Source: Skermanella stibiiresistens SB22
Lineage (GTDB): Bacteria; Pseudomonadota; Alphaproteobacteria; Azospirillales; Azospirillaceae
Assembly (NCBI RefSeq): GCF_000576635.1
Contig: NZ_AVFL01000004.1
Coordinates: 124,001 to 188,000, forward strand
DNA: 64,000 nt
Reading direction: 5' to 3'
A program made the translations under genes and the position numbers. Of this stretch, positions 15,908 to 24,951 are shown piece after piece. Below the pieces are notes generated by a model. It had not been told where the DNA came from. It saw only the letters and a list, made by a program, of their open reading frames with translations, and searched no databases. The first letter of the stretch is position 1. The number at the start of each line of letters is the position of its first letter.

Positions 15908-17899
15908 GTGTGTGGCATCTGCGGTTTCGTCGAACCTACCGGTCGCCGGCAACTCTCCGGGCTGGTCCGGGCCATGTCCGACACTCTCGCGCATCGCGGA
16001 CCCGATGGCGATGGCGTCTGGACCGACGACGCGACGGGCGTGGCGTTCGGGCACCGCCGCTTGGCGATCGTCGATTTGTCCCCCCTGGGACGGCAGCCGA
16101 TGGAGTCCTCCGACGGCCGGCTGGTGCTGACCTACAACGGCGAGATCTACAATCACCGTGAGCTGCGGGCCGAACTCGAAGCCGCCGGCCACCGCTTCCG
16201 TGGGCAGTCCGACACCGAGGTGCTGGTCGAGGCCTGCGCCCTGTGGGGCGTCGAGCGGACGGCGCGGCGGCTGATCGGCATCTTCGCCCTGGCGCTGTGG
16301 GACAAGGCGGTCCGCCGGCTGATCCTGGTGCGCGACCAGCTCGGCGTCAAGCCGCTGTACTGGGGGCGGATCGGCGGTCCGGGCGCCTCTGGTGGCCTGA
16401 TGTTCGCGTCCGAGCTGAAGGCGCTGCGCGCGCATCCGGGCTGGTCGCCGGAGCTGGACCGCGGCGCGCTGGCGGCGTATTTCCGGTTCAACTACGTGCC
16501 GGAGCCGCACACCATCTACCGCGGCGTCTCCAAGCTGCCGCCCGGATCGATCCTGACCTGGGAGCCCGGCGGCGAACCGGCGATCTCGCGCTACTGGGAC
16601 ATGCGCGCCATCGCCCGGACGGCGCCACGGGAGCGCGATCCGGCCGAGGCCGTGGCCGAACTTGAGGAACTGCTCGGCGACGCCATCGGCCGTCAGATGG
16701 TCGCCGACGTGCCGCTGGGCGCATTCCTGTCCGGCGGCATCGACAGCTCGACCGTCGTCGCCTTGATGCGGGCCCGGAGCGGGCGCCCGGTCCGGACCTT
16801 CTCGATCGGGTTCGACGTGGCTGGGTATGACGAGGCGACCCACGCCAAGGCCGTGGCGGCGCATCTCGGAACCGACCACACCGAGCTTTATGTCGGCCGG
16901 GAGCACATCCAGAACGTGATTCCCACGCTGCCGGACCTGTTCGACGAGCCGTTCGCCGACAGTTCCCAGATCCCCACCTTCCTGGTGTCGGAGATGACCC
17001 GGCGGCACGTCACGGTGGCGCTGTCGGGCGATGGCGGCGACGAGCTGTTCGCGGGGTATCACCGCTATTTCTGGGCCGACGCCGCCCGCCGTCGGCTGGA
17101 GCGGATGCCGCGGGCGCTGCGGGACTTGGCGGCGGGCGGCCTATCCTCCCTGTCGGAGGGCGCCTGGGACCGCGTGTTCGGTCTGGTTCCGGCGGGCGTC
17201 CGGCCGGAACGGGCGGGTGGGCGGATGCTCAAGCTGGCCGAATTGCTGGCGGCGTCGGGACCGGACGAGGTCTATCGCGGCTTGTTGTCGCACTGGGACC
17301 CGCCGGAGGACATCGTCAGGGGAGCCAGCGAGCCACGCGGGCTGCCGTGGGACCGGTCCATCGCCGGCGAGATCCCCGACTTCGTCCGGCGCATGCAGTT
17401 CGTCGACACCATGACGTATCTACCGGACGACATCCTGGCGAAGGTCGACCGAGCCAGCATGGCGGTCGGATTGGAGGCTCGGGTTCCCCTGCTGGACCAC
17501 CGCGTCGTCGAGTTCGCGGCGGGGCTGCCGGCCGATCTCAAGATCAGGGACGGGCAGGGCAAGTGGCTATTGCGCCAGGTGCTGTACCGCCACGTCCCGC
17601 GTGAGCTGGTCGAGCGCCCCAAGATGGGCTTCAGCGTTCCTCTCGACGGCTGGCTGCGCGGCCCCTTGCGCGACTGGGCGGAGGATTTGCTGGACGAGCG
17701 GAGCCTGGAGGAGGGCGGCGTGCTCGATCCGGCTCCGATCCGCCGGCGCTGGGCCGAGCATGTCGAGGGCCGCCGCGACCATCAGGACAAGCTCTGGGGT
17801 GTGTTGATGTTCCAGGCGTGGCGGCGGCGTTGGCTGGATCGAACGCCCGCGTCGCGAACCGAACCGCCGATGCCGCCGCAAGTGGCCGTGGCCGGATGA
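15908..17899 (+). CDS. AsnB-type glutamine-dependent amidotransferase (asparagine synthase family)
   Basis: Two-domain enzyme: class II glutaminase followed by an ATP-pyrophosphatase synthase domain. The frame is open from 15800, but GTG at 15908 is chosen because it puts the nucleophile at Cys2 (V-CGICGF), which must be N-terminal after Met removal; GGGGAG lies 10 bases upstream. That gives 663 residues. The PP-loop SGGIDSS begins at Ser275 and DGGDELFAGYHRY follows. Such paralogues in O-antigen loci often amidate uronic acids instead of making asparagine, and a UDP-GlcA epimerase lies nearby; that role is inferred. Cytoplasmic. Confidence 0.9.
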   Translation: MCGICGFVEPTGRRQLSGLVRAMSDTLAHRGPDGDGVWTDDATGVAFGHRRLAIVDLSPLGRQPMESSDGRLVLTYNGEIYNHRELRAELEAAGHRFRGQSDTEVLVEACALWGVERTARRLIGIFALALWDKAVRRLILVRDQLGVKPLYWGRIGGPGASGGLMFASELKALRAHPGWSPELDRGALAAYFRFNYVPEPHTIYRGVSKLPPGSILTWEPGGEPAISRYWDMRAIARTAPRERDPAEAVAELEELLGDAIGRQMVADVPLGAFLSGGIDSSTVVALMRARSGRPVRTFSIGFDVAGYDEATHAKAVAAHLGTDHTELYVGREHIQNVIPTLPDLFDEPFADSSQIPTFLVSEMTRRHVTVALSGDGGDELFAGYHRYFWADAARRRLERMPRALRDLAAGGLSSLSEGAWDRVFGLVPAGVRPERAGGRMLKLAELLAASGPDEVYRGLLSHWDPPEDIVRGASEPRGLPWDRSIAGEIPDFVRRMQFVDTMTYLPDDILAKVDRASMAVGLEARVPLLDHRVVEFAAGLPADLKIRDGQGKWLLRQVLYRHVPRELVERPKMGFSVPLDGWLRGPLRDWAEDLLDERSLEEGGVLDPAPIRRRWAEHVEGRRDHQDKLWGVLMFQAWRRRWLDRTPASRTEPPMPPQVAVAG

Positions 17900-18229
17900 C
17901 ATCACGGCGATGGGTCATCCCGGTGCACAAAACCGGCCACTCCAAATTCCTGTGATCAAAAGTGGTAATCAATACACTCTAATTCATTTAATTTTAGAGG
18001 TTAGACGAAAAGATATATTTCCTTTGTTTTTAGACGGATGGACGGTCAGGGCAGGTAGATTAAGCCCCTTTGATAATTGACGGGGTTGGTGGTGCTGGTT
18101 AGCTATGGGATTGATGCCAACTGCTCGGCTACTTTGTTTACGAGACAGGTTCGCTCGGCACGAGTGAACGTTCAGCAGGTCTCCTGTGCGTGGCCAGCCC
18201 CACGATCGACGAGAAGAGGGCTTGATTGA
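17900..18229. other. AT-richer spacer before the glycosyltransferase cluster
   Basis: 330 bp without a credible gene. The part around 17950-18070 is much richer in A+T than its surroundings, as expected for a promoter of the plus-strand cluster that starts at 18230. No repeat, hairpin terminator or operator was recognised. Confidence 0.5.
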
Positions 18230-19468
18230 GTGGTCGGCACTGACAAGCGAAAAATCTCCCATGGCCGGAAGCGCAACCTTCTGCTCTGGTATTGGGGCAG
18301 GCGGGGCGGGGGAGCCCATTATTGCTTGGAAGTCGCCCGCGAACTGTCAAAGCGGGACGAGTTCAACCTCCATCTGTCGGTCTCCCGCGATTGCGACCTA
18401 TACCCCGAGTTGAAGGCGCTGGGCCTGCCTGGATTCGACGTCGACACCTACCACGATGTTGGAAGCGCCGCCCTGGCCCTGTGGCGGGTGCCGCGGATCA
18501 GGCGGCGGTTCCAGGACTATCTGGAGGCGAACGGCATCGATCTGGTGCTCTGCACCATGCAGCACCTGTGGAATCCGTTCATGCTGCCGGCGATCCGCAA
18601 GGTCGGCGCCCGCTATGTCGTGACCATCCATGACGCGGCGCTCCACCCGGGCGAGTGCTTCATGCCCTATCAATGGTGGCTGGATTGGGAGATCCGCCGG
18701 GCCGATGGCTACGTCGTGCTCAGCGATCATGTCGGGAGCGTGTTGCGCGCCCGCCATCATACCCCGGCCGACCGCATGACGGTGGCGCCCAGCGGACCCT
18801 TCAGCCAGTTCGCCGACACGAGGCGTGCCGGCGGGAAGGCCTGCGACGCCAGACCGCCCCGCCGGCTCCTGTTCTTCGGCCGGATCATCGCCTACAAGGG
18901 CCTCGACCTGTTGCTGGACGCCTATGCGCGGTTGAAGGTACGCTATCCCGATCTCAGCCTCGCCATCCATGGCGCCGGCGACTTGTCGCCGTACAAGGCG
19001 GCATTGGACAGGTTGCCCGACGTCAAGGTCGAGAACCGCTACATCGCCGAGGAGGATCTGCCCGGCATCCTGGAGAACGCCGATCTGGTGGTGCTGCCCT
19101 ACCGCGAGGCCAGCCAGTCGGGCGTCCTTGTGCTCGCCGAGGCCGCCGGACTGCCGGTGGTCGGCACGCCGACCGGCGCCCTGGTCGAGCAGATCGTGCC
19201 CGGCGTCAACGGCTTGATCGCCGCCGGGGTCAGTGGCGAGGCGCTGGCGGCATCGATCGCCAAGCTGCTGGATGATCCGGCCTTGTACCGCCGCTGCGTC
19301 GAAGGCATCGCCCACAACGCCGAGGACCGCTGGGCCGAGGCCGGCGACCGCATCTCCGGATTCCTGCTCGGCGACGGGACCGTGGCGCCGGTGGCGTCGC
19401 CGCGCTACAGCGCCGCGTCGATGTCCGGGGCGGAGCGCGCATTGCCCCTGCGCCGGCAGGCGCGGTGA
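18230..19468 (+). CDS. Glycosyltransferase, GT4 family
   Basis: Cytoplasmic GT-B enzyme that transfers a sugar from a nucleotide donor. The 412-residue protein has a glycine-rich N-terminal acceptor loop (YWGRRGGGAHY), FFGRIIAYKGLDLLL at the start of the donor domain, and LPYREASQSGVLVLAEAAG, the E-x7-E-like motif of GT4. The start is GTG at 18230, with AGAGG about 10 bases upstream. A second GT4 gene follows after 31 bp, and the ABC-exporter cluster is just downstream. Donor and linkage cannot be told from sequence. Confidence 0.87.
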   Translation: MVGTDKRKISHGRKRNLLLWYWGRRGGGAHYCLEVARELSKRDEFNLHLSVSRDCDLYPELKALGLPGFDVDTYHDVGSAALALWRVPRIRRRFQDYLEANGIDLVLCTMQHLWNPFMLPAIRKVGARYVVTIHDAALHPGECFMPYQWWLDWEIRRADGYVVLSDHVGSVLRARHHTPADRMTVAPSGPFSQFADTRRAGGKACDARPPRRLLFFGRIIAYKGLDLLLDAYARLKVRYPDLSLAIHGAGDLSPYKAALDRLPDVKVENRYIAEEDLPGILENADLVVLPYREASQSGVLVLAEAAGLPVVGTPTGALVEQIVPGVNGLIAAGVSGEALAASIAKLLDDPALYRRCVEGIAHNAEDRWAEAGDRISGFLLGDGTVAPVASPRYSAASMSGAERALPLRRQAR

Positions 19469-19499
19469 CCATTTCCCGTCCGATGGCGGCGCCAACGTC

Positions 19500-20732
19500 A
19501 TGACCATCTCGCCCCGCGACACCGCGCGCACGCTCTGGCGGACAGTGCCTTCCGGACTGCGTCGTTCGCTGCTGTTCAAGACCACCCGGCTGGCGGCCCC
19601 CGCCGCGCGGACGCCGGGACCTCCCGCCGCCGAACCGATGGTCGTGGTCGGTCCGATCGCCAGTGCCACCGGGCTCGGCGAGGGCGCGCGCCTGTGCATG
19701 AGGGCGTTGCGGGCCCAGGGGCTCGATGTCCGCGGCTTCGATGTCAGCCCGGTCATGCTCGGCGGCGATCCGGCCGAGCCGATCGACCTCGGACTGCCGA
19801 TCCAGCCGGGACCCGGCACCGTCATCCTGCACGTCAACGCGCCGCTGGCGCCGCTGGCCTTGCTGATGCTGGGGCGCGGGCTCGCGAAGGGTAAGCGGAT
19901 CATCGGCTACTTCGCCTGGGAACTCCCGGACCTGCCGGCGGATTGGATCGCGGCGCTGGAACACGTCCACGAGATCTGGGTGCCCAGCCGTTTCACGGCG
20001 GAGGCGTTCCGGCGCCACACCGACCGGCCGATCCACGTCGTGGCGCATCCGGTCGCCGCGCCGGGTCTTCCGCCGCGAGGCGTGGATGGCGGTGAGCCCT
20101 TCACGATCCTCACTCCTTTCAACATGGCGTCCGGCTTCACGCGGAAGAACCCGATGGCGGCGGTGGAGGCGTTCAAGCTGGCCTTCGGACAGGCGCCGGG
20201 CGGCACGGCCGACGCGCGCCTGATCCTCAAGACGCACCATGTCTCGGCCTATCCCGCCGGCCGCGACCAGTTGGCCGCCGCGATCGATGGCGATCCGCGC
20301 GTCAGCATGATCGACGGCACGCTTGGCCGGGCCGAGCTGGACGCGCTGATCGGCCGCTGTGACGCGTTGATGCTGCTGCACCGGTCGGAAGGCTTCGGCC
20401 TGCCGCTGGCCGAGGCGATGGGGCGTGGATTGCCGGTGGTCGCGACCAACTGGTCGGGCAACACCGACTTCATGAACTTCGGGAACTCCTGCCCGGTGTC
20501 CTACTGCCTGATCCCGGCGCGCGATCCGCAAGGTGGCTACGACTATGCCGACCAGGTCTGGGCCGAGCCCTCGGTGGAGAACGCCGCCCTGCACCTGCGC
20601 CGTCTGGCGGGCGACGTCCAGCTGCGGGCGGATCTGGGACGAGCGGCGGTCCAGGCGATACGCCTCCATTGTTCGATCCAGGGCTACGCCACGACCCTGC
20701 GTTCCCTGCTGCTGAGTGGCGCAGAGGTCTAA
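19500..20732 (+). CDS. Glycosyltransferase, GT4 family
   Basis: GT-B glycosyltransferase of 410 residues. The frame extends upstream to 19233, but that part overlaps the preceding gene and has no sensible composition; ATG at 19500 is preferred. The N-terminal part has VGPIASATGLGEGAR, a nucleotide-sugar GT4 loop. The donor domain has EGFGLPLAEAMGRGLPVV, the E-x7-E motif, and the link HRSEGFG. It lies 31 bp after another GT4 gene on the same strand, so the two are probably cotranscribed. It may build the core or adaptor region of the polysaccharide exported by the neighbouring ABC transporter (inference). Confidence 0.87.
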   Translation: MTISPRDTARTLWRTVPSGLRRSLLFKTTRLAAPAARTPGPPAAEPMVVVGPIASATGLGEGARLCMRALRAQGLDVRGFDVSPVMLGGDPAEPIDLGLPIQPGPGTVILHVNAPLAPLALLMLGRGLAKGKRIIGYFAWELPDLPADWIAALEHVHEIWVPSRFTAEAFRRHTDRPIHVVAHPVAAPGLPPRGVDGGEPFTILTPFNMASGFTRKNPMAAVEAFKLAFGQAPGGTADARLILKTHHVSAYPAGRDQLAAAIDGDPRVSMIDGTLGRAELDALIGRCDALMLLHRSEGFGLPLAEAMGRGLPVVATNWSGNTDFMNFGNSCPVSYCLIPARDPQGGYDYADQVWAEPSVENAALHLRRLAGDVQLRADLGRAAVQAIRLHCSIQGYATTLRSLLLSGAEV

Positions 20733-20758
20733 GCGGACGCCCTGATGGTGCGCCGCAC

Positions 20759-20787
20759 TTGACATCGATAGACCATTCCGCTCCTAT
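20759..20787 (+). promoter_or_regulatory. Possible sigma-70-like promoter for the wzm cluster
   Basis: TTGACA (20759-20764) is followed after 17 bp by TCCTAT (20782-20787), 171 bp before wzm. The -35 is perfect and the -10 weak. The 226-bp spacer between the GT4 gene and wzm is AT-rich and gene-free, which supports a new transcript start in it. Confidence 0.3.
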
Positions 20788-20958
20788 TCGCGGCGCCACA
20801 CTAGAGTAAATATTGGATAAAAAGTTGTTAATGGTGGTTGAATTTCAAGATAATGTCGGCATTTCAAGCATTTGGGAAATGAGTGGAACGGGTGAGCCAG
20901 GATTCGTGATGGGACTGCGATTTGCCGGAAGTGGACTGACTACAATGCGGACTCTCTC

Positions 20959-21774
20959 ATGAACGCGGTTATCACCAAAGTTCCCTTTGCTGAGCCGCTC
21001 TGGCGGTATCGAGCCTTCATCTGGAGCGCCGCGACCCGCGAGATGCGGCTGCAGTCGATGAACTCGGTGCTGGGATGGCTGTGGCCGGTCCTCAACGCGG
21101 CGGCGCTGATCCTGCTGTACATGACGCTGTTCGTCGAGGTGCTGAAGAGCAAGCTGCCCGGCTCCGACGACAGCATGTCCTACGCGATCTACCTGTGCGT
21201 CGGCATCATCAACTGGACATATTTCTCCAACACGATCCTGCGGTCGCTGAACATCTTCGGCGAGAACGCGATGCTGTTGAAGAAGGCTGGGTTTCCCAAG
21301 ATCACCCTGCCGATCGTCGTGATCGTGTCACAGGGCGTGCAGTTCGCGATCATGCTGGGCGTCTTCGCGGCCCTGCTGATCTTCACCGGGCGCATCCCCG
21401 GCTGGTCGCTGCTGGGCATGATCCCGCTGCTGATCATCCAGCAGACCATCGCGATCTCGCTGGGGGTCCTGCTCGGCACGCTCAACGTCTTCTTCCGGGA
21501 TGTCGGGCAGGCGGCCGGCATCATCCTGACCTTCTGGTTCTGGCTGACCCCGATCGTCTACCCGATGTCGATCCTGTCACCCAATGTCGCGGCCTTCGTC
21601 ACGACCTGGAACCCGATGACCCGGATCATGATCGGCTATCACGACATCGCGCTCAACAACGTCATGCCGAACCTGGCCGACTTCGCTGGTCACGCGGTCC
21701 TCGCGATCGTCCTGAGCGCGGTCGCCTATCTCTGCTTCAAGCGTCTGTATAGCGCCGTCCAGGACTATCTCTGA
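20959..21774 (+). CDS. wzm: Wzm, polysaccharide ABC-2 transporter permease
   Basis: Membrane subunit of the ABC exporter that carries a finished, undecaprenol-linked polysaccharide across the inner membrane. The 271-residue protein has about six helices and the ABC-2 type features FKARYRQ-like N-terminal region (here AATREMRLQSMNSVLGWLW) and the late WLTPIVYPMSILSP. It overlaps the next gene by one base (TGATG), so Wzm and Wzt are translationally coupled, as usual. With Gmd and Rmd downstream, the cargo is probably a D-rhamnose polymer. Confidence 0.92.
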   Translation: MNAVITKVPFAEPLWRYRAFIWSAATREMRLQSMNSVLGWLWPVLNAAALILLYMTLFVEVLKSKLPGSDDSMSYAIYLCVGIINWTYFSNTILRSLNIFGENAMLLKKAGFPKITLPIVVIVSQGVQFAIMLGVFAALLIFTGRIPGWSLLGMIPLLIIQQTIAISLGVLLGTLNVFFRDVGQAAGIILTFWFWLTPIVYPMSILSPNVAAFVTTWNPMTRIMIGYHDIALNNVMPNLADFAGHAVLAIVLSAVAYLCFKRLYSAVQDYL

Positions 21775-23048
21775 TGCCCCTGATCAGCATCCGGAACATC
21801 ACCAAGAAATACCACACCTTCAACAGCGACTGGGACCGCTTCATCGAGGCGATCACCAGCGGCAAGGTCAAGCGCCGGCAGGAGCACTGGATCCTCAAGG
21901 GGATCTCGCTCGAGGCCGAGGCGGGCGAGTCGATCGGCATCATCGGCTACAACGGCGCCGGCAAGAGCACCCTGCTCAAGATCGTGCTGGGCGTCTCGAC
22001 GCCGGACACCGGCACCGTCTCGATCAATGGCAGGGTCGCGGGCCTGCTCGAACTGGGCGTGGGATTCCACCCCGAGTTCACCGGCCGTGAGAACGCGGTG
22101 ATCAGCTGCCAGCTGCTGGGCCTGGACCCCGCCGAGATCCCGCCGCTGGTCGAGGAGATCAAGGCGTTCTCCGAACTGCACGAGTATTTCGACGAGCCGA
22201 TGCGGACGTACTCGACCGGCATGGCGATGCGTTTGGCGTTCAGCGCCTCCACCGTCGTGCGGCCGGAGATCCTGGTGGTGGACGAGGCCCTGTCGGTCGG
22301 CGACGCCTATTTCCAGCACAAGTCGATGGCCCGTATTCGCCGCTTCCGCGAGGCCGGGACGACCCTGTTCCTGGTGTCGCACGACCCGACCGCGATCAAG
22401 AGCCTGTGCGACCGCGCCGTCATCCTTGAGGATGGCGTGATGATCCGCGACGGTCGGCCCGACGAGGTGCTCGACTATTATCAGGCGATGGTCAACCGCC
22501 GGAAGAAGGACGAGGAGATCCGCCAGTTCCAGGGCGATGGCGTGCTGGTCACCCGCAGCGGCGACGCGCGGATGCAGATCGCGTCGATCGAGGTGCTGGA
22601 CATGGAGGGGCGGCCGGGACGCGTCTTCAAGACCGGCGAGACCGCCCGCATCCGCCAGACCATCATCTGCAACGACCCCAGCGTGCGTCCAAATGTCGGC
22701 ATCCTGATCCGCGACCGGCTGGGCAACCACGTCTACGGCACCAACACCAACCTGAAGAAGATCGTGATCGACGACGAGTTCCAGGTCGGCAGCCGGTTCC
22801 ACGTCGACTTCGACGTGCAGTTGCTGCTGGGGGGCGGCACCTACAACGTCACGGTGGCGGTGGTCGACGACGCGCTACACAGCAGCCACCTGGACTGGAT
22901 CGATCAGGCGATCGTGTTCCAGGTGATGCCGGAGAGCATCCCCGATTTCGCCGGCCTGACGCCGCTGCGGACCAGCATCTCCTACTCTCCCGGTGCGGCG
23001 CCCGGCGCGGATGTCGAGGAAGCGGCCGTGGCGGAAGTCCACGCGTGA
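21774..23048 (+). CDS. wzt: Wzt, polysaccharide ABC transporter ATPase with C-terminal substrate domain
   Basis: ATP-binding subunit of the O-polysaccharide exporter. Walker A is GYNGAGKS (residues 59-66), the signature region is YSTGMAMRLAFS, and Walker B is ILVVDEALSVGD. Its 424 residues are longer than a bare ATPase: from about residue 250 an extra beta-rich domain corresponds to Wzt-C. In E. coli O8/O9a this domain recognises the modified non-reducing end of the polymer, so export requires chain termination. A putative terminating methyltransferase is the next gene, 91 bp away. The order wzm-wzt-methyltransferase-glycosyltransferase matches ABC-dependent O-antigen operons. Confidence 0.93.
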   Translation: MPLISIRNITKKYHTFNSDWDRFIEAITSGKVKRRQEHWILKGISLEAEAGESIGIIGYNGAGKSTLLKIVLGVSTPDTGTVSINGRVAGLLELGVGFHPEFTGRENAVISCQLLGLDPAEIPPLVEEIKAFSELHEYFDEPMRTYSTGMAMRLAFSASTVVRPEILVVDEALSVGDAYFQHKSMARIRRFREAGTTLFLVSHDPTAIKSLCDRAVILEDGVMIRDGRPDEVLDYYQAMVNRRKKDEEIRQFQGDGVLVTRSGDARMQIASIEVLDMEGRPGRVFKTGETARIRQTIICNDPSVRPNVGILIRDRLGNHVYGTNTNLKKIVIDDEFQVGSRFHVDFDVQLLLGGGTYNVTVAVVDDALHSSHLDWIDQAIVFQVMPESIPDFAGLTPLRTSISYSPGAAPGADVEEAAVAEVHA

Positions 23049-23139
23049 CGCCCATTCCCGATGACGGACGCGTCCCCCAACTCCCCAGCCAACCTCTCCC
23101 CGGTGCGGCGGGAATGAAGCGAGCCACCGAGTTCCGACC

Positions 23140-24951
23140 ATGAACATGAATTCCCGTACGCCGCTGATCGACTTGTCCGACTTGCGCTCCAGGATCGAGC
23201 GCGGCCGCGCCGGACAGGTGGGGGCCGCCGTGCCCAAGCCGGCCCCGACCCTGCTGCCCGAGCAGGCGATGATGCGCGAGAGGAGCCAGATCGCCGGTGC
23301 CGACGGCGTGGCGCAGCCGGCGATCCCACCGGCGCGGACCCGTCCGCCCTCGACCCTGCGGGCTTCCCACAAGGCGGTGGCGGTGATCGTCGACGGTGAG
23401 GCGATGCCCGAGCCCGGCATCAAGATCGGTTCCCCGGAATACCACCTCAACGACCTCCAGGCGTTCCACGACGCCGAGTTCGTCGTCAACGCCTTCTACG
23501 CGGTGCTGCGGCGGGCGCCCTACGCCAACGAGTTCCGGCGCCGGTTGGACGAGTTGCGCGGCGGCATGAGCAAGGTCGAACTGGTCGGCCGGCTCCGCAT
23601 GTCGCCCGAGGGCCGCCGGGTCGGGACCCGGATCGACGGCCTGATGCTGCCGCTCGCGGTCCAGCTCGGCTACAAGGTCCCGGCGGCGGGATATCTGTTC
23701 CGGGGCGGCACGGCGCTGGTCGGCATGCCGCGCATCCTGGCGCAGATGGGAAGGACGACCGCCTTCGTGATGGCCCGCCTGCGCGGCATCGACCGCAATC
23801 TGGCCGAGCTGTCCCATCGCCAGCAGCAGTTGAGCGAAGCTCACGAACAGCTGCACGGCGAGGTCCAGACCCTGCCGGATGTCGACGCGCGCACCCAGAT
23901 CCTGGATGCCCAGATCGCGGCCATGGGCGAGAAGCTCTCCATGCTGGAAAAGCTGGAAGGCACGCTGCGCGAGGAGATCGCCCGCAACCACGACATCCAG
24001 GAACGGCTGATCGGCGATGGCCGCGGCCGGCTTCGGTCCTCGCTGCTGAAGTCGGAGCAGGCCGTCACCCGGCTGACCCGCCAGCAGGGCGAGAACGCCG
24101 GGGCACTCCATTACCTGAAGGCCCAGATGGCCCGCCTGGACCGGCTGGAGGGCGAGATCGAGGCCATGCGCGCCAAGCTCGACGAGGTGGTCGAACTGAC
24201 CAAGCCGACGCCGGAACCTGTTCCCGAGCCGGAGCCGGCCCAGGTCCCAGCCGAGTTCCCCGCCGTCCACGAGGTCTCCGGCACCCGCTATATGGAGGAG
24301 CTGCGGGTGACCGATCCGGCGCTGATCGACGCACCCGACTGGGACACCTACTACTACGCCTTCGAGAAGCTGTTCTACCGCAGCGCCGCCGTGGTCCATC
24401 AGCAGCGCGCGTATCTTCCCTACCTGGAGCCGGTCGACCGGTCGCTGAAATTCCTCGATCTCGGGTGCGGCCGGGGCGAGTTCATGGGATTGCTCAAGGG
24501 GGCCGGCATTCCGACGCTCGGCGTCGACATCAACTCGCGGAACGCGGAACGGCTGCGCGAGGACGGCCACGACGTCGTGCTGGGTGACGCGCTGGAATTC
24601 CTCAAGGGTTCGAAGGACACCTATTCTGGCGTGGCGCTGTTCCAGGTGATCGAGCACCTGTCGGCCGACTACCTCAGGACCCTGTTCGAGACCGCGGCCG
24701 GGAAACTGGCGTCCGGCGGCGTGTTGATCGCAGAGACGCTGAACCCGCTGTCGCCGATAGCCCTCAACAGCTTTTACATGGACGAGACACACGTCAAACC
24801 GCTGCCGCCCGAAATGGTGGCGTTCCTGATGGAGTGGTCGGGCTTCGTCGTCGAGCGGATCCTCTACACGGCACCGATCCCGCCCGAGCATCGCGTCGAT
24901 GTCGCGCGTGCCAACTACTTCAATTACGCAATCATCTGCCGGAAACCGTAA
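23140..24951 (+). CDS. Coiled-coil SAM methyltransferase, candidate chain terminator
   Basis: 603 residues in three parts. Residues 1-200 hold a Pro-rich leader and a small helical segment (about 98-165) resembling DUF4214. Residues 210-350 are heptad-rich and predicted coiled coil. After a Pro/Glu-rich linker (355-375), residues 400-600 form a class I methyltransferase with FLDLGCGRGEF (438-448), GVDINSRN and VIEHL (503-507). In E. coli O8/O9a, WbdD caps the polymannan and uses a coiled coil as a ruler for chain length; here the coiled coil precedes the methyltransferase, and no kinase domain is seen. Placed between wzt and the main glycosyltransferase, it is likely to methylate the polymer end. 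The role is inferred; the domains are seen. Confidence 0.82.
   Translation: MNMNSRTPLIDLSDLRSRIERGRAGQVGAAVPKPAPTLLPEQAMMRERSQIAGADGVAQPAIPPARTRPPSTLRASHKAVAVIVDGEAMPEPGIKIGSPEYHLNDLQAFHDAEFVVNAFYAVLRRAPYANEFRRRLDELRGGMSKVELVGRLRMSPEGRRVGTRIDGLMLPLAVQLGYKVPAAGYLFRGGTALVGMPRILAQMGRTTAFVMARLRGIDRNLAELSHRQQQLSEAHEQLHGEVQTLPDVDARTQILDAQIAAMGEKLSMLEKLEGTLREEIARNHDIQERLIGDGRGRLRSSLLKSEQAVTRLTRQQGENAGALHYLKAQMARLDRLEGEIEAMRAKLDEVVELTKPTPEPVPEPEPAQVPAEFPAVHEVSGTRYMEELRVTDPALIDAPDWDTYYYAFEKLFYRSAAVVHQQRAYLPYLEPVDRSLKFLDLGCGRGEFMGLLKGAGIPTLGVDINSRNAERLREDGHDVVLGDALEFLKGSKDTYSGVALFQVIEHLSADYLRTLFETAAGKLASGGVLIAETLNPLSPIALNSFYMDETHVKPLPPEMVAFLMEWSGFVVERILYTAPIPPEHRVDVARANYFNYAIICRKP

Noticed and set aside
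20959-23048. Drug or peptide exporter reading of the ABC genes
   Set aside because: The ATPase has the Wzt-type C-terminal domain, and surrounding genes are all for polysaccharide synthesis.
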